64,000 nucleotides of DNA from Erwinia_E haradaeae_F (GTDB lineage: Bacteria > Pseudomonadota > Gammaproteobacteria > Enterobacterales > Enterobacteriaceae). This document shows positions 8,282-18,663 of this stretch, piece after piece (the stretch's first letter is position 1; every line of letters starts with the position of its first letter). The stretch covers positions 62,001 through 126,000 of the forward strand of contig NZ_LR217698.1 of the NCBI RefSeq assembly GCF_900698855.1, read 5' to 3'. A model generated the notes under the pieces. It was not told where the DNA came from. It worked only from the letters and a program-made list of their open reading frames with translations, and searched no databases. The position numbers were made by a program, and so were the translations under genes.

Positions 8282-11137
8282 TTATAATGATAACATCATC
8301 ATTTGTTTGTTAATTAGTCGATCTTTTTCTATTTCTAATTCTCGTAAGCGCTTTTGCTCTTGTGATATAATTAAAGATGGAGCATGAGTTATAAATCCTT
8401 TATTTTTTAATTTAGAATTTATTTTTTTTATAGTTATCTCGAGTTTGATAATATCTTTTTTGAGGTTTTCTATTTCAATCGAATAATCTGTGGTATGGTG
8501 ATTGAATATGAGTAGCTCAGCATCATTGATAAGTTTACTGTAGGTTTTTGATGTGTCTTCACCTTCTTTTAAAAGGGTAAGTTTATCTAGACGTGATAGG
8601 TTTTTTAGTAGTAGAAGATTTTGATTTATACGACGAAAAACATCTTGATTTTGGCTTCGAATAAGAAGATTTAATGATTTATCTGGAGAAAGATTAACTA
8701 TTTTACGAAGATCTCGTGTTGCGATAATAGCTTCTTTTACCCATTCAATATCTTTTATAGCTACTTCGTTGATTAATTTCGTAGAGAACTGGGGTATTGG
8801 TTGCAACATTAGAGTTGCATCGCTAATATTACGTATGATTTTAATTCGTTGCCAGATGTTTTCAGTTATAAATGGAATAACTGGGTGTGCTAAGCGAAGC
8901 AGGGATTCTAGTATGTAAACTAGTGTATTTCGAGTCCCTCGCAACTCCGTTTCAGAGCCATGATTGAGTATGACTTTAGTAAATTCTAAATACCAGTTAC
9001 AAAACTGGTGCCATGTGAATGTATGTAATATATTAGCCACTAAATCAAAGCGATAGTTTTCCATTGCATTGTGATAGGCTTTTACTGTATTATTAAATTT
9101 ACTAAGAATCCAAATGTCTGGATTTGATAATATCATGTCGCTTTTATTAAAGCCACAATCTTTGTCTACAGTATTCATTAAGACAAATCGACTTCCATTC
9201 CATAATTTATTACAAAAGTGTCGATAACCTTCTAAGCGCTTCATGTCCCAGTGAATATCACGACCAGTAGACGTTAAGGCTGCTAATGTAAATCGTAATG
9301 CATCGGCGCCATATGGTTTAATACCATGTGGAAATTGCTTTTGAGTTATCGTACGAATTTTATCTATTATTTTGGGTTTATATATTTTTTCTGTACGTTT
9401 TTTTATCATTTCGTTTAAAGAAATGCCATCAATCATTTCTAGTGGATCAATAACATTACCTTTAGATTTAGACATTTTTTTTCCATTTTCATCACGTATT
9501 AGTCCGGTGATATAAATGGTTTTAAACGGTACTTCTGGCATCCCTTTAGAGTTTTTAACACAATACATGGTGAGCATGATCATTCTAGCAATCCAGAAAA
9601 ATATAATATCGAATCCACTTACTAGGATGCTGGTTGGGTGGAAGGTCTGAAGGTCTGCAGTAGAAAGAGGCCACCCTAAGCTGGAAAAGGTCCAAAGGCT
9701 TGAGGAAAACCAAGTATCTAATACGTCTTCTTCTTGGGTGAGGTCGATTTCTGAGCTAAGATTATTTTCTCTTCGAGCCTCTTGTTCGCTGCGGGCGACA
9801 TAGTAATTGCCATGTTGGTCGTACCACGCTGGGATTCTATGTCCCCACCATAATTGGCGCGAAATACACCAGTCTTCAATATTTTGCATCCAAGCGAAAT
9901 ACATGTTTTCATATTGTTTGGGAACAAATCTGATCTTTTCACTTTTTACAGCTTCTACTGCTATTTTGGCTAATGGTTTTGTATGTACATACCACTGTTC
10001 GGTAAGAATAGGTTCAATTACTACACCGCTGCGTTCGCTATGCGGAATCGTAAGATGATGTGGTTTAATCTCATCTATTAATCCAAGGCTATCTAAAGCC
10101 TTAAGAATTTCTTTACGAGCTAACTTGCATTCTAATCCACGAAATTCCAATGGAATTATTGGATCGTAAATATTAGATTTTTTACCTTCTGTATCAAAAA
10201 CTTGAGCATGGTCGCGCACTTTTCCATCTAATGTTAAGATATTAAGCATTGGCAATTTATGACGAGATCCGACACTGTAGTCGTTGAAATCATGGCCTGG
10301 GGTAATTTTTACACAACCAGTGCCTTTTTTTTGATCTGCATGCATGTCGGAAATGATTGGAATGCGACGGTTAACAATTGGTACAATAAGAAATTTGCCA
10401 ATTAAGTCTTGATAGCGTTGATCCGAAGGATTGACAGCCACTGCAGTATCGCCTAATATTGTTTCTGGTCGTGTAGTGGTAATAGTTATGTATCTTTGAC
10501 CACAATTAGTTGTAATTCCGTCCGAGAGCATGTATCGGATATACCATATAAAGCCTTTTTTTTCTATATTTTCTATCTCTAAATCAGAGATAGCAGTCTG
10601 TAATTTTGTATCCCAATTAACTAAGCGTTTACGGCGATAAATCAATTTATCTTTGTATAAGCGAACGAAGACTTCTTTGACAGCAGATGATGAACCTTTA
10701 TCCATAGTAAATCGTTCGCGTTCCCAATCTACTGAGTTACCTAATCGACGCATTTGTTGGGATATGGAAAAACTAGCTTGTTTTTTCCACTCCCAGATTT
10801 TTTTAACAAAGGCATCGCGTCCATACTCTTGAAAGTTTTTTCCTTCCTCTTCTGAAATCATGTTTCCTACGATTATTTGTGTAGCGATTCCGGCATGATC
10901 GGTTCCTGTTTGCCAGAGGGTATTTTTCCCTTGCATTCGTTGGTATCGGATCATTATATCCATAATGGTTTGTTGGAAGGCGTGTCCCATATGCAATACG
11001 CCAGTAATATTTGGCGGTGGCATTATAATACAGAAGTTTTCTTGCGTAATATCGCCATGTGGTTTGAAATAACCTTGTTTTTCCCAAAATTCATATATAG
11101 GTTGTTCAATATCTTTTGGGTTGTATGTTTTATCCAT
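8282..11137 (-). CDS. valS: Valyl-tRNA synthetase
   Basis: A class I aminoacyl-tRNA synthetase that charges tRNA-Val and edits mischarged threonine. At 951 residues it has the same length as the E. coli protein. The HIGH motif appears as HMGHAF near residue 45 and the KMSKS loop as GKKMSKSKGNVIDP near 552. Between them lie the CP1 editing domain (TTTRPETILGDTAVAV near 220) and the WWGHRIPAWYD segment. The anticodon-binding domain and the C-terminal tRNA-binding coiled coil (residues ~885-945, Lys/Glu-rich) are intact. holC, directly upstream in E. coli, is missing; instead a tRNA-Leu gene lies 166 bases upstream on the same strand. Confidence 0.98.
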   Translation of the reverse strand: MDKTYNPKDIEQPIYEFWEKQGYFKPHGDITQENFCIIMPPPNITGVLHMGHAFQQTIMDIMIRYQRMQGKNTLWQTGTDHAGIATQIIVGNMISEEEGKNFQEYGRDAFVKKIWEWKKQASFSISQQMRRLGNSVDWERERFTMDKGSSSAVKEVFVRLYKDKLIYRRKRLVNWDTKLQTAISDLEIENIEKKGFIWYIRYMLSDGITTNCGQRYITITTTRPETILGDTAVAVNPSDQRYQDLIGKFLIVPIVNRRIPIISDMHADQKKGTGCVKITPGHDFNDYSVGSRHKLPMLNILTLDGKVRDHAQVFDTEGKKSNIYDPIIPLEFRGLECKLARKEILKALDSLGLIDEIKPHHLTIPHSERSGVVIEPILTEQWYVHTKPLAKIAVEAVKSEKIRFVPKQYENMYFAWMQNIEDWCISRQLWWGHRIPAWYDQHGNYYVARSEQEARRENNLSSEIDLTQEEDVLDTWFSSSLWTFSSLGWPLSTADLQTFHPTSILVSGFDIIFFWIARMIMLTMYCVKNSKGMPEVPFKTIYITGLIRDENGKKMSKSKGNVIDPLEMIDGISLNEMIKKRTEKIYKPKIIDKIRTITQKQFPHGIKPYGADALRFTLAALTSTGRDIHWDMKRLEGYRHFCNKLWNGSRFVLMNTVDKDCGFNKSDMILSNPDIWILSKFNNTVKAYHNAMENYRFDLVANILHTFTWHQFCNWYLEFTKVILNHGSETELRGTRNTLVYILESLLRLAHPVIPFITENIWQRIKIIRNISDATLMLQPIPQFSTKLINEVAIKDIEWVKEAIIATRDLRKIVNLSPDKSLNLLIRSQNQDVFRRINQNLLLLKNLSRLDKLTLLKEGEDTSKTYSKLINDAELLIFNHHTTDYSIEIENLKKDIIKLEITIKKINSKLKNKGFITHAPSLIISQEQKRLRELEIEKDRLINKQMMMLSL

Positions 11138-11303
11138 ATTCTTTTTTTACGAAAGTATTTAATTGATTTAGATTAGGAAATATAGTAATTGATAATATCA
11201 AGGATATGAACAGTACTGATTTATTTTTAGTTTGATTAATGATTAATATTGTGGTTTATTGCTTGTATTCGATTTTACGTTCTTCTTGATGAGATGATGT
11301 GAT

Positions 11304-11387
11304 GGTGCCGAAGGCCGGATTTGAACCGGCATGCCTTTCAGCGGTTGATTTTGAATCAACTGCGTCTGCCAATTTCGCCACTTCGGC
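11304..11387 (-). tRNA. leuX: tRNA-Leu (anticodon CAA)
   Basis: The minus strand folds as a class II tRNA of 84 nt. The 7-bp acceptor stem is GCCGAAG/CTTCGGC, the anticodon loop is TTCAAAA with anticodon CAA, there is a long variable arm, the T loop is GGTTCAAATCC and CCA is encoded. It closely resembles E. coli leuX. A weak promoter candidate (TTGCAT, 17 bases, TATTAT) sits upstream at 11425-11453. Confidence 0.97.
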
Positions 11388-12719
11388 ATATAAGGGTAAT
11401 TCAAGCAATGATTCTAATAATATAATAATATAATTTATTTATTATAGATGCAACTTTCTTTAAAAGTAATATTGTATGAGTTGTTAACTCATATTTAAAT
11501 TTTTATTTAGAAACATTATATCTTTATTTTGTGTCAGTTAAAATTATATAGCAATATTATTGCTGTTATCATGATATTTTTTTGATTAAACATTAATTAG
11601 GATGAAATTTTGTAGTGATAATTTATTATGGTTAGAAGTTTTTTTAGAAACAGCGCTTTGATTGACTTAATAAATTACCTAGTATTTTTCTCTATATTTT
11701 CAATTATAAAGATGGAGCGATTGGAGTTTTACTGTACGGATGTCTATTAATTGAGGTTCTACGAATTTTTCGTTCAGAAAGGTGGTTTTCATAGAAGACC
11801 GGCGCATAGAGTTTTATCTACTTATCTGTAATTTATAAATAAGATAGAGGTAGTTTTTTTAGACTTATTATATAATAAAGGTGTAGATTAAGAATAGAAT
11901 AGTAATTACCAGTAAATCTATGTAGATATCATCAGAGATGATTGAGTTATCTTTCATTAAAGATAACTGAGTAAGTCTATTTAATAGTATTTTATTTTTT
12001 TATTAAATTAAGTTATTTAAGTGTAAATTATAATATAGTTTTATAGAAATAGTCATCTAATCTATTCTTTTTGGTTTATTTATTGTAATATCTAATTATA
12101 ATTATTCATTAGGTGAGTTTTGGCATAGTGTTGGTTATTAGAGTTTATTAATTATAGATACTTTTTATTTTTTATTTCGATTAAAGTCTCTATTAGATCG
12201 TCTACTACACTTACCAAGAGATTGTTTGTGAATATATTTAATTATTGTTTTTAAATTATATTCAAAATTATTTTGATTTTGTTAGTATCTTGATTATTGT
12301 TTTTATTTTTTAGAACACGAAGGTTATTCTTAAGTATATTAATCATAATTATGTTAGATAGTTGAATGATGTTATTTATATTTATCTTTAAAACATATTA
12401 AAGAATTTGTATTGTTTTTTTATTTTTTTTATATACATCATATTAATGATATATTAAGTTGATTTAAATCGATAATTAGACAATTAACGGATTAAATTAA
12501 ATAATCCATGTAGTTTTATAGGGTTTGTAGAAATGATTTCAGATGTGAGTTTTTGATTGAAAATAGCTCCTCTAATACTTAGATTGATTATATAAAAATT
12601 TAATGATATTTAAAATATTTTTTTAATAAAGTTAAACGTTTTGTTCTTTTATAAGATATTTATCTGTATGTAGACTATTGTATAATACAATAAACAGGTT
12701 TAACTGGATGGTAGCTGTT
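11388..12719. other. Gene-free gap upstream of fieF, with a possible cpxR remnant
   Basis: AT-rich, 1.33 kb. The patch 11690-11815 is less AT-rich than the rest. On the minus strand it reads NHLSERK in one frame and LIDIRTVKL in another; these resemble the end of the response regulator CpxR (REHLSQE ... AIDMHISNL) with a short deletion between. cpxR is the divergent neighbour of the fieF region in E. coli, so the position fits. The match is short and I rate it as a hint only. Confidence 0.35.
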
Positions 12720-13622
12720 ATGAGCGCCAAATACGTACGGCAGGTTTTTTCAGCGGCTATAGCGGGTATGGTTCTTTCTTTTCTGTTATTGTTTATTAAA
12801 CTTTATGCCTGGTGGCATACTGAATCTATGTGTATGCTAGCAGCTCTAGTGGACTCGTTAGTTGATGTTATTGCTTCAATGACTAACCTTCTAATTATAC
12901 GGTACGCCGTTCAGCCTCCTGACGCTAAACATGCTTTTGGTCATGGTAAGGCTGAATCTCTTGCGGTTCTCGCTCAAAGTATGTTGATCTCTGGTTCTGC
13001 GCTTTTTCTTTTTCTCTCTGGATTACGTAATCTTACATCACCTCAAGAACTAAAAGCACCGTTAGTAGAGGTGCTTGTTATTTTAATAGCATTGTTTTCT
13101 ACACTAGCGTTAGTTATGTTTCAGCGTTGGGTTATACGACGGACTGAGAGTCAAGCTATTCGTGCAGATATGCTGCATTATCAGTCGGATATAGTAATGA
13201 ATGGTGTGATTTTGCTAGCAATAACGTTCAGTTGGTATGGATTTTACCGAGCAGATGCGTTTTGTGCATTATATGTTGGAATATGGATTTTATATTCTGC
13301 TTTGTGCATGGCTTATGAGGCTATACAAGTTTTACTTGATCGATCTTTACCTCCTAGAGAACACCAGCTTATCATTGATATGATTTCAGTATGGCCAGGT
13401 ATACGTGGGGCACATGACATTCGTACTCGTCAGTCGGGACCCACGCGGTTTATTCAACTCCATTTAGAAATGGATGACCAATTATCGTTATGTGAGGCTC
13501 ATAAGATAGTTAATCAAATTGAAAAGGCGTTACTTGATATCTTTCCAAGTTCTGATGTTCTTATTCATCAGGATCCTCGTTCTGTGGTAGATAAAGAGCG
13601 TCAAGGTACATTTGGGAAATAA
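12720..13622 (+). CDS. fieF: Cation-efflux pump FieF (ferrous-iron and zinc efflux)
   Basis: A cation diffusion facilitator that exports Fe(II), Zn(II) and Cd(II) in exchange for protons. At 300 residues from this ATG it matches E. coli FieF exactly in length and aligns from the first residue; an upstream in-frame TTG at 12678 would add 14 unrelated residues. Six membrane segments are followed by a cytoplasmic domain. Metal-site residues are kept: ALVDSLVD (site A Asp pair), MLHYQSD (His/Asp of site A), PPDAKHAFGHGKAE (site B) and LIHQDP near the C-terminus (site C). pfkA follows on the same strand, as in E. coli. Confidence 0.96.
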   Translation: MSAKYVRQVFSAAIAGMVLSFLLLFIKLYAWWHTESMCMLAALVDSLVDVIASMTNLLIIRYAVQPPDAKHAFGHGKAESLAVLAQSMLISGSALFLFLSGLRNLTSPQELKAPLVEVLVILIALFSTLALVMFQRWVIRRTESQAIRADMLHYQSDIVMNGVILLAITFSWYGFYRADAFCALYVGIWILYSALCMAYEAIQVLLDRSLPPREHQLIIDMISVWPGIRGAHDIRTRQSGPTRFIQLHLEMDDQLSLCEAHKIVNQIEKALLDIFPSSDVLIHQDPRSVVDKERQGTFGK

Positions 13623-13949
13623 AAGATTCTATGTAATAAAATTATCCTAAGAATTAGGATACAAAGTTATGCTATGTTAATAAATTATTATGGAAAAACG
13701 AGTAGATCTTAAGAAAGAAAATTGAGCATTACTACGACCGTAGTAATGAACTTGATGTATCCAGTGATGCAGGAAATTAAATATAATAAAAAGATTATAC
13801 TGATTAATCGGTAAATATTATTTAGTTTGATTAATTACTTTTTATTAATTTATTAGTTTTTTTATTAATTTTATATTTATAGCTTTTATATAAATATTAT
13901 CTTGATTGTTTATTGTTTATGAGTGTTATTAATATTCTATGAGGTTTTC
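13623..13949. other. fieF-pfkA spacer with a 10-bp-armed palindrome
   Basis: A spacer of 327 bases. It holds the perfect inverted repeat at 13727-13748 and, near its 3' end, the pfkA leader. No reading frame is recognised. Confidence 0.6.
13727..13748. repeat. Perfect inverted repeat, 10-bp arms
   Basis: The arms CATTACTACG and CGTAGTAATG are separated by two bases. It lies between fieF and pfkA with no U-tract on either side, so it could be a fieF 3' end structure or a protein-binding palindrome ahead of pfkA. Four G/C pairs in a region this AT-rich make chance less likely than for the other inverted repeats. Confidence 0.5.
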
Positions 13950-14912
13950 ATGATTAATAAGATAGGTATCTTAACTAGTGGTGGAGATGCCCCAGGAATG
14001 AATGCAGCTATTCGCGGCGTGGTTCGCACTGCCTTGAGTGCAGGTCTTGAAATTTTTGGGATTTATGATGGGTATTTAGGATTATATCAAGACAGGATGG
14101 TGACTCTTGATCGCTATAGTGTATCAGATATGATTAATCGTGGTGGTACATTTTTAGGTTCTGCTCGTTTTCCAGAATTTTGTTCCAAGGAAGTTCGTGG
14201 TGTTGCTATTGAGAATATGAAACAACGTGGTATTGATGCTCTAGTGGTGATTGGTGGTGATGGATCATATATTGGTGCTAAGTCCTTAACTGAAATGGGG
14301 TTTCCTTGCATTACTTTGCCAGGAACTATTGATAATGATGTAGCTGGAACAGATTATACTATTGGTTATTTCACTGCTTTGGAAACAGTGGTAGAGGCTA
14401 TGGATCGTTTACGTGATACATCTTCTTCGCATCAGCGAATTTCAATTGTTGAAGTAATGGGACGCCACTGCGGTGATCTTACCTTAGCAGCTGCAATTGC
14501 AGGTGGATGTGAATTCATTGTTTTACCAGAAACACTGAATACTCGTGAAGATCTTGTACATGAAATACAAGCTGGGATTGCTAAAGGTAAAAAGCATGCG
14601 ATTGTAGCAATTACTGAACATCTCTGTGATATAAATATACTAGCAGGATACATTGCACAAAAAACTAAGCGTGATACACGTGTGACCGTTTTGGGGCATA
14701 TTCAGAGAGGTGGGGCTCCGGTAGCTTATGATCGTATACTTGCGTCGAGAATGGGTGCATATGCAACCGAGTTGTTATTAGAAGGTTTCGGTGGGTGTTG
14801 TGTAGGTATTCAAAATGAAAAGATGGTGCATCATAATATTATTGATGCTATTGAAAATATGAAGCGTCCCTTTAAGCGTGATTGGTTAGAGACTGCTAAA
14901 AAATTATATTAA
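13950..14912 (+). CDS. pfkA: ATP-dependent 6-phosphofructokinase I
   Basis: Phosphorylates fructose 6-phosphate to fructose 1,6-bisphosphate, the committed step of glycolysis; an allosteric cytosolic tetramer. At 320 residues it has the E. coli length from this ATG (GAGG at 13941-13944 upstream); an in-frame upstream extension to 13923 lacks homology. The ATP-binding loop ILTSGGDAPGMNAAIRG lies at residue 6, the catalytic loop LPGTIDNDVAGTDYTIG near 122, and the substrate-binding segments MGRHCGDLTLAAA and HIQRGGAPVAYDR are intact. Glycolysis at this step is therefore functional. Confidence 0.98.
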   Translation: MINKIGILTSGGDAPGMNAAIRGVVRTALSAGLEIFGIYDGYLGLYQDRMVTLDRYSVSDMINRGGTFLGSARFPEFCSKEVRGVAIENMKQRGIDALVVIGGDGSYIGAKSLTEMGFPCITLPGTIDNDVAGTDYTIGYFTALETVVEAMDRLRDTSSSHQRISIVEVMGRHCGDLTLAAAIAGGCEFIVLPETLNTREDLVHEIQAGIAKGKKHAIVAITEHLCDINILAGYIAQKTKRDTRVTVLGHIQRGGAPVAYDRILASRMGAYATELLLEGFGGCCVGIQNEKMVHHNIIDAIENMKRPFKRDWLETAKKLY

Positions 14913-15776
14913 AATTGATGGTACCGATGATCTTCTATATTAAGCTAGGTGGTTTGGAGAGGGCTCTATGAGATGTGATTAGTTAGATATTTGCATTATT
15001 TTTAAGAAAAAAGGGGTATCTATAATAGCTGGAGTATCTTGGTTACTTATTTCTCTAATTAATGAAAGCACTTTAGGATTCCATTTATATTCATAAATTA
15101 AAGTCCATCTTAACTGTAAGAGATTTTTTAGAAATTCCTAAAGATAGGAAGTAATTTTTATTGCAAAGATGGTTTTATAGATATTAGGAAGATAATAAGT
15201 ATACCTTCTTTTAAAGATATTAATATTTTTAAAGTTAAACTTTATATTGTATTATTTTTAGTAAATAAGGTTTTTAATAAAAATAGCTATGGATTTAAAA
15301 AAGATTAGCCTAGTGATTGTTCATTGAGTCATAATAGGATTATGTATGAGCTACGGGAAATAGATATAAGATTGAAATATTAATGTTATACTTATATTAT
15401 CTTAACTAGACAATGGGTATATGTTTTATAGTTTATAAGAAATACATAATTCAATCTGTCTTAAGTTGATAGGTTTTTCTATATAGTAATATTAGATTAT
15501 ATTAATTTATAGCACAAGAAGAGCTATAAAAGGAATTTTTAATATAGAAAGAGAGTTAATTAGAATAATAGAATACGCATTCTGTAGTTAGTTTTTGGTC
15601 ATTTTGTTATTCCCTCTTAAGAAAGAGGGAATTGAAAAGGTTCTATAATAATTATTACGAATTTTGTCTTAGTACTAAGTATTTTATTTATTTATTTAAA
15701 GAAGATTAGGTAATTAGTGAGGGGTATAAAACAGTATTTTATATTCACACGATCTAAATTTTATAAGAGATATTTC
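14913..15776. other. Gene-free gap between convergent pfkA and cysE
   Basis: 864 bases, AT-rich, no recognisable gene. It contains a perfect 10-bp-armed hairpin with loop AAGA at 15609-15632 (arms ATTCCCTCTT and AAGAGGGAAT). The position between convergent genes suits a bidirectional terminator, but no T-tract follows on either strand. Confidence 0.55.
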
Positions 15777-16598
15777 TTAAATTTCATCGCCATATTCAAA
15801 GCCTGATCTTTTTCCACTAAAGCGTTGATCCATCTCCATTAATGGCATATTGTTATTTGGTTTTTTAACAATGTTTGCTGGAACACCGGCAACTGTCGTA
15901 TGAGGAGGAACTGGTTGTAAGACCACGGATCCAGCTCCTATTTTAGCTCCAGACCCTACCTCAATATTACCAAGAATTTTAGCGCCAGCTCCAATCATAA
16001 CTCCTTCACGGATTTTTGGGTGACGATTACCGCTTGTTTTACCAGTTCCGCCAAGAGTGACTGATTGGAGAATTGAGACATTGTCTTCAATCACTGCTGT
16101 TTCGCCTATAACAGTGCCAGTAGCGTGATCTAGCATTACCCCACGTCCAATTTGTGCTGCAGGATGGATATCGACAGAAAATATGACTGAAATAGCATTC
16201 TGTAGATAGATAGCAAGAGCTTTACGATTTTTTCTCCATAACCAGTGGGTAATACGATAGATCTGTAAAGCATGAAATCCTTTTAAATACAGTATTGGCG
16301 TAGAATATTTGTCGACAGTTGGATCACGATTACGCACTGCATAGATATCGTATGCTGCAGAAGTGATCATTGTTGGATCTTCTTCGTAAGCATTTTTAAT
16401 TATTTCTTGCATAGATACTTCTGATATAGAAGTGTTTGAAATTTTATTAGTAAGAATATAGGTCAAGGCATTTTCAAGATGATCGTGCTTTAAAAGCATG
16501 GCGTGATAAAAACTGACTAACATTGGCTCACATTCAGATAGTTGGTGTGCCTCTATTCTGATGTGACGCCAAATGTTTTCAGGTTTTATGCATGTCAT
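15777..16598 (-). CDS. cysE: Serine O-acetyltransferase
   Basis: Acetylates L-serine with acetyl-CoA, the first step of cysteine synthesis; forms the cysteine synthase complex with CysK. From this ATG the protein has 273 residues, as in E. coli; an AGGAG lies nine bases upstream. The N-terminal helical domain (CEPMLVSFYHAMLLKH) is followed by the left-handed beta-helix with hexapeptide repeats (DIHPAAQIGRG, LDHATGTVIGE with the catalytic His, REGVMIGAGAKILGNI). The C-terminal tail ends FEYGDEI; the terminal Ile needed to dock in CysK is kept. The Met equivalent to E. coli M256, a known cysteine-feedback position, is retained. Last gene of secB-gpsA-cysE. Confidence 0.97.
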   Translation of the reverse strand: MTCIKPENIWRHIRIEAHQLSECEPMLVSFYHAMLLKHDHLENALTYILTNKISNTSISEVSMQEIIKNAYEEDPTMITSAAYDIYAVRNRDPTVDKYSTPILYLKGFHALQIYRITHWLWRKNRKALAIYLQNAISVIFSVDIHPAAQIGRGVMLDHATGTVIGETAVIEDNVSILQSVTLGGTGKTSGNRHPKIREGVMIGAGAKILGNIEVGSGAKIGAGSVVLQPVPPHTTVAGVPANIVKKPNNNMPLMEMDQRFSGKRSGFEYGDEI

Positions 16599-16659
16599 TA
16601 CTATGTTCTCCTTACACAAAATTATTATATTATTCATGAATCGTGTGTTTAATTATATT

Positions 16660-17679
16660 TTATTTACTGTGATATTCATTTTTTCTTTGTCTTGTTAGTA
16701 AACAATATGCGGCTTCTTTGACATTTTTACCACAATATAGAACTTGGTAAATTTGTTCCGTGATCGGCATTTCAACGTTGTGGCGTAAAGCCAGTGTTTT
16801 TACTTCTTTAGTGGTGTGCCATCCTTCAATAAGTTGACCGATAGATTTTATAGCGTATTCCACGCTTTTACCGGTGCCTAGCATGGTTCCAAATCGTCGG
16901 TTACGCGACTGATTATCTGTGCACGTAAGAACCAAATCACCTAGTCCAGACATGCCCGTAAACGTAGAAGGATTAGCATTTAGCGCTGTACCCATGCGAC
17001 TCATTTCTGCTAACCCACGAGTTATAAGAGCGGTTCGGGTGTTAGAGCCGAAGCCGATGCCATCAGAGATGCCAGCTCCAATAGCAATAATATTTTTAAT
17101 TGCACCACCCAGTTGTACACCGATTAAATCAGTATTTTTATATACCCGTAAGTTCGCGCCGCAATGCAAAATTTGTTGAAGTTCTGAAGCAAAAGAATGA
17201 TCTGTTGCGGCCAAGGTAATTGCGGTTGGCATACCTTCTGCCATTTCTTTAGCAAAAGTCGGTCCTGATATGACAGCTAAAGGGATTTTATCACCAAGTA
17301 TTTCATGTGCTACGTCTTGTAGCAGTCTTCCAGTTCCTTTTTCTAATCCTTTAGTAGCCCATGCTAAACGAGAATCAGAACGAAGGTGGGGTTTTACATA
17401 TTGTAAGACTTCGCCAAAAACATAGCTTGGTACTACTAAAAGTAGATTTCGGCTAGCTTTTATCGTTTTTTTAATATCTTTTTCAATGATTAAATTAGGT
17501 GGAAAAGGTGTATGAGGAAGGATGTTATGATGAAAACGGTTGATTTGTAAACGATCTTGATGAGATTGATTACGTCCCCATAATAGCACTTTATAGCCGT
17601 TACGAGCTAAGGTAATCGCTAATGCGGTGCCGTAACAACCAGAGCCTATAATGCTCATCACAGCATTAGAGTTATGCAT
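16660..17679 (-). CDS. gpsA: Glycerol-3-phosphate dehydrogenase [NAD(P)+]
   Basis: Reduces dihydroxyacetone phosphate to sn-glycerol 3-phosphate for phospholipid synthesis. The second of two adjacent ATGs gives 339 residues, identical to E. coli, and is better spaced from the AGGA Shine-Dalgarno. The Rossmann motif is IGSGCYGTALA at residue 10. SGPTFAKEM near 140 and the catalytic Lys segment GGAIKNIIAIGAG near 190 are present, as is GLGDLVLTCTDNQSRNRRFG. It lies 13 bases after secB, clearly the same transcript, with cysE following. Confidence 0.97.
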   Translation of the reverse strand: MHNSNAVMSIIGSGCYGTALAITLARNGYKVLLWGRNQSHQDRLQINRFHHNILPHTPFPPNLIIEKDIKKTIKASRNLLLVVPSYVFGEVLQYVKPHLRSDSRLAWATKGLEKGTGRLLQDVAHEILGDKIPLAVISGPTFAKEMAEGMPTAITLAATDHSFASELQQILHCGANLRVYKNTDLIGVQLGGAIKNIIAIGAGISDGIGFGSNTRTALITRGLAEMSRMGTALNANPSTFTGMSGLGDLVLTCTDNQSRNRRFGTMLGTGKSVEYAIKSIGQLIEGWHTTKEVKTLALRHNVEMPITEQIYQVLYCGKNVKEAAYCLLTRQRKNEYHSK

Positions 17680-17692
17680 CATCTTCCTTAGG

Positions 17693-18139
17693 TTATGTAG
17701 TGTGGTTTGTCTGATGAAGAGATTCTATGAATAGTTTCTCAAAGTTTATTGGCCCAAGATTCAGAGGGGGCAATGTTCCACGTAATATTAAATTTGCAAT
17801 GCATTCACTTGCATAGGGATGTATAATATTTTGGCAAGATACAGAGAGGGTATATGCCATTTGATCATCTTCAATGTTCTCTATAAAAAAAATTCCTGCT
17901 TGTTGTACTTCACAGAGGAATGCAGTATTGCTACCAATAGTTGCATTTACGGTTATTCGTAGTAAGACTTCATATGTTTTATCAGATAATTGACTTGAGC
18001 TCGTTTCAATATTCATTTTAACTTCGGGTTCCCAACTTTGTTGGAATATCTGTGGTGTATGAGGTGCCTCAAAAGAGACATCTTTAGTATAAATTCGTTG
18101 AATTTGAAAAGATATTTCAGAAGTGTTTTTTTCTAACAT
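17693..18139 (-). CDS. secB: Protein-export chaperone SecB
   Basis: A tetrameric cytosolic chaperone that keeps precursor proteins unfolded and hands them to SecA. 148 residues (E. coli 155), shortened slightly at the C-terminus. Recognisable segments are FQIQRIYTKDVSFEAPHTP near the N-terminus, WEPEVKMNI, FLCEVQQAGIF and the typical FIESLHQ end. First gene of a secB-gpsA-cysE operon as in E. coli; grxC, which precedes it there, is not visible in the long gap upstream. Confidence 0.95.
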   Translation of the reverse strand: MLEKNTSEISFQIQRIYTKDVSFEAPHTPQIFQQSWEPEVKMNIETSSSQLSDKTYEVLLRITVNATIGSNTAFLCEVQQAGIFFIENIEDDQMAYTLSVSCQNIIHPYASECIANLILRGTLPPLNLGPINFEKLFIESLHQTNHTT

Positions 18140-18633
18140 AACATATAACTCTAATAGTTAATACTTCGTTATAAAACTATAATGTAGTGTATACTACGTA
18201 ATAGCTTGTATGTGTGTAGTTTTTTAGATTTGTTTTTATTAGAATAAATTAATGATATTTTAAGTCATAAAATAACTCACTTTATAATAGTACATTCTGA
18301 TAGATATGATTATTATAGTACATTTAATTTAGTTACTGTCTTTTTCTTCATTCTTATTTTGTCATTTTTAACTAGTAGTAGAAAGGTGTGTTATTTTAAT
18401 ACATGATGATTAAAGATGTATTTTGTCTTATTTATTAGTGACTTAAAGTAATTATTTTGAAGAAAGGCAACATTATATTACTTCAAATTTAGATTTAAAA
18501 TTTTTTAGTCTTCTTTAATTCTTAATTATTAATATTGAATTAACCATGTAATTATTTAATATTATGGATATTTTATATAGTATATTTAGAATAGTTGTTT
18601 CTTATTGGAACTGGAATGAATGCTATTTTTTTT

Positions 18634-18663
18634 ACATTTAGTCTGGATTGATTGACTAAATGT
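18634..18663. repeat. Perfect hairpin, 10-bp arms, 10-base loop
   Basis: The arms ACATTTAGTC and GACTAAATGT flank a 10-base loop. A run of six T follows eight bases later on the plus strand, so a plus-strand terminator is possible, though no gene precedes it on that strand. Confidence 0.4.

Noticed and set aside
12678..12719. Upstream TTG start for fieF
   Set aside because: The ATG at 12720 aligns residue for residue with E. coli FieF and gives exactly 300 residues.
15609..15632. Hairpin between pfkA and cysE as an intrinsic terminator
   Set aside because: Stem is perfect but no T-tract follows on either strand; kept only as a note in the gap entry.
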